64,000 nt of DNA from CAIXDB01 sp038327915 (GTDB lineage Bacteria > Patescibacteriota > Minisyncoccia > Phycocordibacterales > DATDWN01). The position numbers and the translations under genes are program-made. The stretch covers positions 34,510 through 98,509 of the forward strand of contig JBBQLO010000001.1 of assembly GCA_038327915.1 (NCBI GenBank). Direction: 5' to 3'. Below, piece by piece: positions 54,050-61,994 of this stretch (the first letter of the stretch is position 1; each line of letters opens with the position of its first letter). The notes below the pieces were generated by a model. It was not told where the DNA came from. It made no database searches and saw only the letters and a program-made list of their open reading frames with translations.

Positions 54050-54412
54050 ATGACTTTGTGGCTAGTAGTGTATTTTTTTGGAGCCGGTTTTGTTGGAGGT
54101 TTCTTTGTAACGAAATCTCTTGAAATTCTTGATTCAAAAAAAAGATTCGAGTCCTCTCCATGGGCGAATTTCATTTTCCCTTTCTCTATGAATTATTGGG
54201 GAGAACCTAAACCGCTTACTACGGCTTTGTTCGGGTGGCCGTGGTTCAGAGAAAATGGTCTGCATCGTTCCGTCTACATTTACGCAAACCTGATTTTTTG
54301 GTTCGTGAGACCACTCTGGATTATATCAATACATCTTCCCATTTTGTTTGGAGGAGATGTTATTGTTAGGTTCGAGAGGCTTCTCGATTGGAGAAAACGT
54401 ACACGCGCCTAA
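54050..54412 (+). CDS. Hypothetical membrane protein (strong-RBS cassette)
   Basis: This 120-aa protein has an N-terminal membrane helix (residues 3-24) and a second hydrophobic segment (about 75-102), with an aromatic-rich middle (WANFIFPFSMNYWGE). AGGAGG lies eight bases before the ATG. A TTGACA in the end of gyrB, with TACTCT 18 bp on, could be its promoter, and a hairpin terminator follows. The family is not recognised. Confidence 0.65.
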   Translation: MTLWLVVYFFGAGFVGGFFVTKSLEILDSKKRFESSPWANFIFPFSMNYWGEPKPLTTALFGWPWFRENGLHRSVYIYANLIFWFVRPLWIISIHLPILFGGDVIVRFERLLDWRKRTRA

Positions 54413-54443
54413 CCATAGCACCTAAGCTAATAATATTTTTTAA

Positions 54444-54481
54444 AACAGCGTTCCAATGTACGGGACGCTGTTATCTTTTTT
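54444..54481 (+). terminator. Rho-independent terminator
   Basis: AACAGCGTTCC (54444-54454) pairs with GGGACGCTGTT (54462-54472), with one G-U pair, followed by ATC and TTTTTT. It lies at the convergent junction with thrS and slightly overlaps the thrS stop. Confidence 0.85.
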
Positions 54482-56237
54482 ACTTCTTTTCCTTTATTTC
54501 ACTCATTAATTTCTCGAGCAATTCTCCCGTCGTTATTTGTCCGAGTTGACCCACGTCGCGACTTTCGAGAGTTATTTTGTTTGCTTCAATTTCTTTGTCA
54601 CCAACCACAATCCAGTACGGAATTTTTTCATTTTTTGCGGCACGGACTTTTTTACCCAGGTTCTCATTATTGTCGGCAAAATTTGCTCGAATACCTGCGG
54701 TTTTGAGCATATCAAACACTTCTTTTGCATATACATTGTGCGTCTCTCGGACAGGAATCACGGTCACTTGGACAGGGGACAGCCAAAGAGGAAAGTTGCC
54801 GGCGTAGTGCTCAATGAGAATTCCCATAAAGCGCTCAAACGAACCAAAAATGGCAACATGGAGAACCACGACTCGGTGTTTTTTACCATCTTCACCCGTG
54901 TAATCCATTTCAAAATTGTCAGGTTGGTTAAAGTCCAGTTGAATGGTTGTCAGTTGCCATGTTCGGCCGATAGAATCTTTAACACGAATATCAATTTTTG
55001 GTCCATAAAAGGCAGCCTCGCCTTCCTCGATGGAATATTGTACACCCCATTTTTTTACAGATTCAATTAGTATTGATTCGGCTTTTTCCCAGATTTCGTC
55101 ACTACCAAAATATAATTCTTTCTTTTTTGGATCACGAACGGAAATCTCTATTTTGTAATCATTAAAGCCAAAGAGGACGTAAACTTCATTCATCAGTCCA
55201 AAAATCATTTCAATTTCACTTTTAATTTGATCCGGACGAATAAAATGATGAGTATCGTCCTGGGTTAAATTTTTGACACGCAAAAGGCCCGAGAGTTCAC
55301 CACTCTTTTCGTTTCTATATACGGTCGAGTTTTCTGCAAGGCGTAATGGTAAGTCTTTGTAACTATGCGGTTCGGCATTATATATTTCAAAATGATGGGG
55401 ACAATTCATAGCTTTCATAACAAATTCTTCGCCATTTTCATCCGTCATTGTAGGCATCATAGCGTCGTATTTACCCATATGTCCACTTCGTATATACAAT
55501 TCTTTTTTGGCGATGTGGGGAACAGTTACAAATGAATATCCTAGTTTTTCTTTTTTATCTCGGATGTATTTTTCCAATTCGCTGCGAATAATATTGCCCT
55601 TTGGCATATACATTGGAAGACCTTTACCAACAAGATCCGAGATGGTAAAAAGTCCGAGCTCCTTTCCGATTTTTTTGTGGTCCCTTTTTTCCGCTTCCTC
55701 TCGTTGCAAAATGTATGATTCCAAATCTACCTTGTGTTCAAAAGCTAATCCGTAAACTCGGGTGAGCATTTTGTTTTTTTCATTACCCCGCCAGTATGCG
55801 CCGGCAACACGTTCGAGTTTGAATGCGTTCATATCAATGTCCTTAAAATTTTCAACATGTCCGCCTCGACAGAGGTCAATGAATTGACTCGCTCCAGTGC
55901 CAGAAGTGTAGGTAGTGATGGATTCACCTTTCGCATGTATTTCCTCAATTAATTCAAGTTTGTATGAATTGCCCGCAAAAAGTTTTTTCGCATCTTCATA
56001 TGAGATTTCATTTTTTTCGAACTCAGCCCAGCTTTTACCAAGTTGTCGCATTTTGTTTTCAATTTTTATGAAATCCTTGTCTGAAATAGTTTCAGGCACG
56101 TCGAAGTCATAATAAAAGCCAGTCTCGGTGGAAGGACCTATTGAAAGGAGTGCTGTAGGGTACAATTCTCGCACAGCAGCACCGAGCAAATGGGCAAGGG
56201 AGTGTCGGAGAGGGTGAAGGGGGTCTGTGTGTTCCAT
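54480..56237 (-). CDS. thrS: Threonine--tRNA ligase lacking the TGS domain
   Basis: ThrRS charges tRNA-Thr. The protein begins directly at the editing domain (HPLRHSLAHLLGAAV), so the N-terminal TGS domain of about 60 residues is absent. The zinc/catalytic core has MKAMNCPHHFEIY, motif 2 VYRNEKSGELSGLLRVKNLTQDD, and motif 3 AIFGSFERFMGILIEHYAG. The C-terminal anticodon-binding domain (VIPVRETHNVYAKEV) follows. 585 aa fits this trimmed form. TATGCT ends six bases before the ATG; the same gap carries the divergent promoter for the next gene. Confidence 0.94.
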   Translation of the reverse strand: MEHTDPLHPLRHSLAHLLGAAVRELYPTALLSIGPSTETGFYYDFDVPETISDKDFIKIENKMRQLGKSWAEFEKNEISYEDAKKLFAGNSYKLELIEEIHAKGESITTYTSGTGASQFIDLCRGGHVENFKDIDMNAFKLERVAGAYWRGNEKNKMLTRVYGLAFEHKVDLESYILQREEAEKRDHKKIGKELGLFTISDLVGKGLPMYMPKGNIIRSELEKYIRDKKEKLGYSFVTVPHIAKKELYIRSGHMGKYDAMMPTMTDENGEEFVMKAMNCPHHFEIYNAEPHSYKDLPLRLAENSTVYRNEKSGELSGLLRVKNLTQDDTHHFIRPDQIKSEIEMIFGLMNEVYVLFGFNDYKIEISVRDPKKKELYFGSDEIWEKAESILIESVKKWGVQYSIEEGEAAFYGPKIDIRVKDSIGRTWQLTTIQLDFNQPDNFEMDYTGEDGKKHRVVVLHVAIFGSFERFMGILIEHYAGNFPLWLSPVQVTVIPVRETHNVYAKEVFDMLKTAGIRANFADNNENLGKKVRAAKNEKIPYWIVVGDKEIEANKITLESRDVGQLGQITTGELLEKLMSEIKEKK

Positions 56238-56300
56238 GGATGTAGCATAGCATTATTTATTATAAAATAAAATTTTATAATAAATGCTATACTCGCAGTA

Positions 56301-56819
56301 ATGAATAATAGAAAAATAAAAAAATCACATATCGGGAATTTTGCACAAGTTTTGACTGGCAAAATAGGCTCGCCGACTTCACTCGTCATCCATACACTTA
56401 TTTTCATAGGTTTTTTTGTGGCTGTGCTTTTAGGTTGGAATTTTAATACCATGTTGCTCGTACTGACTATGCTTGTGTCGCTTGAAGCGATTTACCTTTC
56501 TCTCCTCATTCAAATGACGGTCAATCAAAACACGCAAAGTCTCGAAAAAGTCGAGAGTGATATTGACGAGATTGAAGAGGATTTTGGTGAGATGCGTAGT
56601 GATGTGGAAGAGATTACTGAAGATATTGGTGAAATGGAGGAGCACATCGGTGCAATTCAGGATGAAGTTGAAGAGATCGGAGAGGATGTTGAAGAAATTT
56701 CGGGCGACGAAATAGCCGAAGAAAAACGCGATGAAGATACAAAAACTACTTTGGAAAATATACACCTGACATTGCAAAAACTGATGCAAGATGTGGATAA
56801 ATTAAAAGCAGGGAAGTGA
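56301..56819 (+). CDS. DUF1003-like membrane protein with acidic coiled coil
   Basis: The first 80 residues have two membrane helices (about 27-47 and 52-72) and the SLEAIYLSLLIQMTVNQNTQS segment typical of DUF1003 proteins. The rest (about 80-172) is a Glu/Asp-rich coiled coil of near-heptad repeats (VEEITEDIGEMEEHIGAIQ). TATACT lies seven bases before the ATG. The function of DUF1003 is not known. Confidence 0.75.
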   Translation: MNNRKIKKSHIGNFAQVLTGKIGSPTSLVIHTLIFIGFFVAVLLGWNFNTMLLVLTMLVSLEAIYLSLLIQMTVNQNTQSLEKVESDIDEIEEDFGEMRSDVEEITEDIGEMEEHIGAIQDEVEEIGEDVEEISGDEIAEEKRDEDTKTTLENIHLTLQKLMQDVDKLKAGK

Positions 56820-56889
56820 TACTGAATGAGCAGGTTTTTTTAGGCCCTCATCATGAGGATATGCTTTAGTTTCTCTCGGTGACGACTGG

Positions 56890-56920
56890 TTGACATTCTG
56901 GAATAATTATGTCTGATACT
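56890..56920 (+). promoter_or_regulatory. Promoter of the 110-aa membrane-protein gene
   Basis: TTGACA at 56890-56895 is followed after 18-19 bp by TGATAC/GATACT (56914-56920). It supports the start at 56936 rather than at 56909, which would lie inside the promoter. Confidence 0.45.
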
Positions 56921-56935
56921 CTCAGAGGGATAAAA

Positions 56936-57268
56936 ATGTATAACGACAGTGAAAGTTTATGGAATTGGGAAAAAACAGTAATCACGATAATAGTTTCCAC
57001 CATCTTGACTATTATTGGTTTTGGTTTCGCCTTTATTCAGGGCGCGATGGTGAAACCCTCCGACGCAGTGCGAGCATTGGAAACTCAGGGGTATTCCGAT
57101 GTACACATCATTGGAGAACCGAAGTGGGTAGCACTTTCGTGGCGAGGTTGTGGGGGCGGAGATGCTGCTCTCTACAACGCTCAAGCCAAAAATCCTATTG
57201 GAAAACAGGTTGACGTATTCGTATGCGTCGGTTGGTGGTTCAAAGGTTCAACTGTCCGAAGCAATTAA
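56936..57268 (+). CDS. Hypothetical small membrane protein (cassette type)
   Basis: From ATG 56936 (MYNDSESLWNWEKT) the 110-aa protein has one membrane helix (about 14-38), followed by a small globular domain with two Cys (ALSWRGCGGGDAALYNA, VFVCVGWW). AGAGGG lies 9-10 bases before the ATG. A perfect 12-bp hairpin at 57278-57306 follows. Family unknown; the expression signals match the other cassette genes. Confidence 0.62.
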   Translation: MYNDSESLWNWEKTVITIIVSTILTIIGFGFAFIQGAMVKPSDAVRALETQGYSDVHIIGEPKWVALSWRGCGGGDAALYNAQAKNPIGKQVDVFVCVGWWFKGSTVRSN

Positions 57269-57277
57269 GTTTCACTT

Positions 57278-57306
57278 AGGGCTCAATCCGATGCGGATTG
57301 AGCCCT
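57278..57306 (+). terminator. Hairpin terminator
   Basis: AGGGCTCAATCC (57278-57289) pairs perfectly with GGATTGAGCCCT (57295-57306). The following ATTCTTTA is only partly T-rich. It lies six bases before the convergent end of dnaE. Confidence 0.7.
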
Positions 57307-57311
57307 ATTCT

Positions 57312-60300
57312 TTACTCCATCATTTTTACTTTTTCTACAAGCACAGACTTTTCTCCATTACGTAGTGAAAGCGTGCCTTTAATTACAATACAGTTGTCTG
57401 GGACAAGTATGTCTTGGAATTCTTCTAAAATTTTTGGAAAGACCACCGTGTCTATGAAATCAGTTTTGTCTGTTAACTTCATAAAAATCATTTTGTCACC
57501 TTTTTTTGTCATAGTTTCTCGCAAACTTTCAATGATTCCAGCAAGTACCACAGGCTGTCTTTCAACCGCAGTTTCTTTGGTACTTTTAATGTCTTTTAGT
57601 TTTGACATTTTTTCTTCGAAATCATCAAGGGGGTGGCCAGAAATGTACAGTCCTAAAAGTTCTTTTTCCCAACTTAGTTTGTTTCCATAATTGAGAGAAG
57701 AAACCGTACTTGTCTCAGAAATTGTTTCTAGGTTAATTTCGCTTGCTACGTTTGACTCAGCCATGAGTGAGAAAAGAGAATCTTGATCAGTTTCTTTTTT
57801 TCGTTCTTCTTTGTTAAAGGTAAGGAGTCTATCGAGGTTATGCAAAAGTAGATGCCGATAGTCTCGAATATTTTCTCCAAATGCATCGAGCGCCCCAGCT
57901 TTAATGAGTGACTCAAGTGATTTTTTATTAAGATTTTTGTCGGTGATTCGGCGGAGGAAGTCTGAAAGTGTGGCAAAGCGACCATTGGCTTTTCTTTCCG
58001 TAATAATTGCCGCTGCAATACCTTCGCCGAAATTTTTAATAGTTGTCAATCCAAAACGAATTGAGTCTTTAATTTTAGGACCAGTGCCGCCATCTAGTGG
58101 TTCGTAGTCGCCGTGAGTATTTTCAATGACGGTAAACCCTTCAAAAGATTCGTTTATATCTGGCGGCAAGACAGGAATGCCCATGCGTTTACATTCAGAA
58201 ATAATTTCGGCAATCATTTCAATGTTTCCAGATTCAGCGGTGAGTACAGCAGACATATAAATAGCAGGGAAGTTGGCTTTCATATACGCAGTTTGGTAGG
58301 CAACTTTACCGTAGCTCGCTGCGTGGGAATTATGGACGATGATGTCATTAGCAACAAAATTAGCATGCGGAGCGACACTCAAGTCGAATGTCATTTCGGG
58401 ATCTTTTTTTTCTATGGATACAATTTCATCCCAATGTATGTCGGATTCTGCATGGAATTTGAGTATTGGAGAATTGATACTTTCAGCAATAAGTGAAATA
58501 ACATCACGAGTATATCCAATTTTTTTCTTATCTATCGAAAACAATCTTTCTGCAAGTCCAGTATTTTTAACCAGTGAAGCAATTGAAATATTTTTTATGA
58601 GCATCTCCTCTCTTATCACTGTGAGGATTTCTTTAGGAATAGTATCTTTTGTTCCTCGGGCTTCAACGCTAGAAAGATGATTAGTCAAATTGATAAGTGT
58701 GAGTATATCTTCTTTCTTTTTTCCTATAAGATGTGGACCGATATGCTTCGCAAATAATACAAGATTGTCTCGATGAGTCACAATTACCGCAAATCCAATT
58801 TTTATATCGTCCCTATATTTCATATTTTTTTTATGAATTGTAGAAAAAATACCAAACCGCAAGAGTAGGTGAGATACTTGACAAGCTAACATGTATGAAC
58901 TTGTTGCATAATATACAAGACCATTTTTAATAGCTATACTCCCATCACCCTGCCATAGTTTGGCGAGAAAAATAATCTGAGAATCGGGAGTCCATTGAAA
59001 AACCTCTTGCGGTATAAACTTTTCAGTAGCTTTTTTATGTGCTAGTCCCATTTCACGAATCCATTTAAATAGCTGATTTCCATTTTTATGATTTTGCTGA
59101 CCACAATATACTGCTATTGTGTTCTTTTTTCGATCAATGGTGCACTTAATATTTTCAAATGCAAGTGTACTTGCAATAAAATCAAGCACTTCGTTTTCTT
59201 GTGAAGAATAAAAATAAATTCCATGAGGATGGCACAGGTTACCCTCTGAAAGAAGGTAACCGAGAGCAGCTGCTTTCCTTGGATCAATTTTCAGACTACT
59301 TTTTGTTTTAATTATCCGAGGTATTGCTATTCGAATTCCAACTTTTAGTTCTTCTAGATTTTTCCATCCATTAATGGTGTAAAAAGGATGATTAGCAGTT
59401 GCTTTTATTTTTTTGCCACTACGGGTCGTTAATTCAAAAACTTCTTTGATACCATTTTGAATGATGTGGGTAGAAGGTCTTTCAATTAAAGAAAATTTAT
59501 TTTTTCCAGATAAAGAAAGTGACTGAACAGATATTTTTTTATTTTTTTCAAAAAGTTCTTTAATACTGTACCGACTACCAGTTTTTGTATCTGTGATTAT
59601 CGTGTCTCCACTTATACATTTGTTAAAACCATAGCCCTGAAATGGTTCAAACAAATTCCAGAGTTCTTCTGCTTTTTCTCGCTTCATTCCACCGTGAAAG
59701 ACACAACCCTCTACGAATTTAACATGCTGTTTTGCCATTTCTTCTCGGATTTTTTTTCCGATGGCCTTACGGAATTTATCAACTTCTCCCCAGGTATATC
59801 CTGCAACTTCAATAGCAGTCATGAGGAGGTCGTCTTGATACACGAGCACACCATATGTACGGTCAAGAAAATCCTTCATTTTTGGATGCATGTATGTTAT
59901 CGGTTTGGTGCCATGTTTTCGAGCGATGTACTCTTCGATGTTCATCATTGGTCCTGGTCGGTATAATGCCACCATGACATTGATATCGTGAATGGTTGTC
60001 GGTCTTAGTTCTTTGAGTGATCTCGTCATTCCGTCACCGTTCAATTGAAATAGTCCTATCGTCTCTCCACGTGCGAGCATTTCAAATGTTTTTTTATCAT
60101 CTACCGGCACGTGTTCTATATCGATTTTTACTCCTTTTATTTTTTCCGTAATATGCACAGCATCAGCTAAGATCGAAAGGTTGCGAATACCGAGAAAGTC
60201 AAATTTCAAAAGTCCAACACCGTCTTCACCGACAGCATGCATGTCGTATTGAGTGATTATTTTATTGTCTCCTTTTGTATCGTATTGTAGAGGAACGTAG

Positions 60301-61919
60301 TCTGTGAGTGGTGTTGGAGAAATGACCACACCCGCAGCATGAACTGAAATGTGCCGTGCACAGCCTTCTATTTTTTTAGCCATGTCAATGATGGTCTTCA
60401 CATCGGCGTCTGTTTTATATATTTCCTTGAGTTCTGGCACTTCTTTCAATGCACGTTCAAGAGTCATGGGGAAACCTTGTGCACCCATGGGAATGAGTTT
60501 GGCAATCATGTCACCAGTTGAGTAGGGAAATCCGAGTGCTCTAGTCACATCACGGACAGCGCCACGAGCAGCCATGGTACCAAATGTTCCGATTTGAGCG
60601 ACTTTATCGTGCCCATATTTTTGTCGGGCATATTCGATCATTTCATCTCGACGATTATCGGCGAAATCCATATCGATATCGGGTGCAGAAGGTCGTTCGG
60701 GGTTGAGAAAACGTTCAAAGGGAAGATTGTAGACAAGTGGGTTTACATTTGTAATTCCTGCGAGAAATGTGACGAGAGAACCCGCAACAGAGCCTCTGAT
60801 AGTTGTCAGTATTCCATGTTCGTGAGCATACTGGAGCAAATCGGAGACTACCAAAAAATACGGAGCATAACCTTTATCAGTAATTATTTTTAATTCATAT
60901 TCCATGCGTTCGAGAAGTTCAGGAGTTTGCTCAAGTCCACCGTTCGCTAAACCTTCTGTGGTAATTCTTCGCAATTCTTCGTCGTATGAAAGTCCACTTG
61001 GGACAATGTAATTCGGCAGGAACCATTTGCCGATAGAAATTTCCACATTACATCTGTCGGCAATTTTGGCACAATTTTCGAGTGCATCGGGAATAGCTTT
61101 AAAATATTTTTCAGCAATTTTAGGTGAAATAAAAGAAAAGTTGTCGCTGGTTGAATTCAGTTTATCAGAAATATCAGAGTCATTTTGCACCGCCATGAGG
61201 GTTTCGCGAGCGGATCTGTCTGACGGGGTAATATAATAGACATCATGTGCAGCCACCACAGGAGTGTTTGTTTCTCGGGCAAAATCTAAAAGTTTTTTCA
61301 TATTTTCCTCGTGCCCAGCAATTTCCGGATGATGTGTAATCTCCAAAAAGAAGTTCCCAACCCTAGGCAACGCCTCGGGCTGAGTTTCGCCCGAGGCGTT
61401 GCCTAGGGTTGGCTCAACATTAAATGTTTTTTTGTACCATTCTACTCTTTCTATTGCTTGTTCAGAGCGTGAAAGTTTTAGTGACTGCAGGATATCAGAG
61501 GAAAAAGATGGTGCGATTGCGATGAGTCCCTCATGGTATTTTTCTAAAAGTTCTCGGTCGATACGTGGTTTGTAGTAGAAACCTTCGAGGTTAGCGGCAG
61601 TGACAAGTTTTATAAGATTTTTATATCCAATGTCATTTTCTGCAAGCAGGACGAGTCGGTAGCGCTCTTTGTCGATAGAAGTTTTATCGTGCCGAGAGCG
61701 ATATGCAACATACGCATCAATACCGATAATAGGCTTTACACCAGCTTTCTTGCAGGCTTGATAGAATTCAATGGCTCCGTACAAGTTGCAATTGTCAGTA
61801 AGCGCGAGTGCTGGCATATCATTTTTTTTCGCTTCGTCGACTAGCGCATCAATTTTAGGCAAAGCATTGAGGAGAGAATAGTGTGAGTGAGTGTGAAGGT
61901 GGACGAATTTGGAGGACAT
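57312..61919 (-). CDS. dnaE: DNA polymerase III subunit alpha with intein and in-frame palindromic insert
   Basis: The replicative polymerase is 1535 aa with its intein, about 1105 aa without. The PHP domain starts at KFVHLHTHSHYSLL. The catalytic Asp pair is in APDIDMDFADNRR near residue 405, and a further conserved Asp is in LLKFDFLGIRN near 567. A 430-residue intein interrupts GYGFNK/SHAASYG (residues 768-1197). The C-terminal part has the HhH fingers and ends with an OB domain. A palindromic repeat at 61357-61412 adds about 20 residues in frame to the PHP domain (residues about 168-190). TATAAT lies nine bases before the ATG, divergent to the RhuM-Fic gene. Confidence 0.95.
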   Translation of the reverse strand: MSSKFVHLHTHSHYSLLNALPKIDALVDEAKKNDMPALALTDNCNLYGAIEFYQACKKAGVKPIIGIDAYVAYRSRHDKTSIDKERYRLVLLAENDIGYKNLIKLVTAANLEGFYYKPRIDRELLEKYHEGLIAIAPSFSSDILQSLKLSRSEQAIERVEWYKKTFNVEPTLGNASGETQPEALPRVGNFFLEITHHPEIAGHEENMKKLLDFARETNTPVVAAHDVYYITPSDRSARETLMAVQNDSDISDKLNSTSDNFSFISPKIAEKYFKAIPDALENCAKIADRCNVEISIGKWFLPNYIVPSGLSYDEELRRITTEGLANGGLEQTPELLERMEYELKIITDKGYAPYFLVVSDLLQYAHEHGILTTIRGSVAGSLVTFLAGITNVNPLVYNLPFERFLNPERPSAPDIDMDFADNRRDEMIEYARQKYGHDKVAQIGTFGTMAARGAVRDVTRALGFPYSTGDMIAKLIPMGAQGFPMTLERALKEVPELKEIYKTDADVKTIIDMAKKIEGCARHISVHAAGVVISPTPLTDYVPLQYDTKGDNKIITQYDMHAVGEDGVGLLKFDFLGIRNLSILADAVHITEKIKGVKIDIEHVPVDDKKTFEMLARGETIGLFQLNGDGMTRSLKELRPTTIHDINVMVALYRPGPMMNIEEYIARKHGTKPITYMHPKMKDFLDRTYGVLVYQDDLLMTAIEVAGYTWGEVDKFRKAIGKKIREEMAKQHVKFVEGCVFHGGMKREKAEELWNLFEPFQGYGFNKCISGDTIITDTKTGSRYSIKELFEKNKKISVQSLSLSGKNKFSLIERPSTHIIQNGIKEVFELTTRSGKKIKATANHPFYTINGWKNLEELKVGIRIAIPRIIKTKSSLKIDPRKAAALGYLLSEGNLCHPHGIYFYSSQENEVLDFIASTLAFENIKCTIDRKKNTIAVYCGQQNHKNGNQLFKWIREMGLAHKKATEKFIPQEVFQWTPDSQIIFLAKLWQGDGSIAIKNGLVYYATSSYMLACQVSHLLLRFGIFSTIHKKNMKYRDDIKIGFAVIVTHRDNLVLFAKHIGPHLIGKKKEDILTLINLTNHLSSVEARGTKDTIPKEILTVIREEMLIKNISIASLVKNTGLAERLFSIDKKKIGYTRDVISLIAESINSPILKFHAESDIHWDEIVSIEKKDPEMTFDLSVAPHANFVANDIIVHNSHAASYGKVAYQTAYMKANFPAIYMSAVLTAESGNIEMIAEIISECKRMGIPVLPPDINESFEGFTVIENTHGDYEPLDGGTGPKIKDSIRFGLTTIKNFGEGIAAAIITERKANGRFATLSDFLRRITDKNLNKKSLESLIKAGALDAFGENIRDYRHLLLHNLDRLLTFNKEERKKETDQDSLFSLMAESNVASEINLETISETSTVSSLNYGNKLSWEKELLGLYISGHPLDDFEEKMSKLKDIKSTKETAVERQPVVLAGIIESLRETMTKKGDKMIFMKLTDKTDFIDTVVFPKILEEFQDILVPDNCIVIKGTLSLRNGEKSVLVEKVKMME
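58329..59618 (-). other. Intein in DnaE (with LAGLIDADG-type homing endonuclease)
   Basis: The intein starts at Cys (CISGDTIITD, codon 59618-59616) and ends IVHN, with Asn codon at 58331-58329, before extein Ser. Block B is seen as ATANHPFYTINGW, and the C-terminal splicing blocks as VSIEKKDPEMTFDLSVAPHANFVANDIIVHN in separate short motifs (DLSV and IVHN). A LAGLIDADG-like endonuclease lies in the middle: LGYLLSEGN and LAKLWQGDGS. All residues needed for splicing (Cys1, block B His, terminal HN, Ser+1) appear present, so it should be active. Confidence 0.9.
61357..61412. repeat. Palindromic repeat, copy 3, inserted in frame in dnaE
   Basis: Perfect 24-bp arms at 61357-61380 and 61389-61412 flank an eight-base loop. 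Each arm contains the core CCCTAGGCAACGCCTCGGG, also found at 437-471. In the minus-strand dnaE frame it encodes EPTLGNASGETQPEALPRVG, between YKKTF and NFFLEI, which are adjacent or nearly so in ordinary PHP domains. The frame is kept. Confidence 0.9.
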
Positions 61920-61994
61920 AGTGAGAGTATTATATCATGCTAAACAATAGATTTTCTTTGCGATAGGTTTTTCTTTTGTGTTATAATTTAGTAT

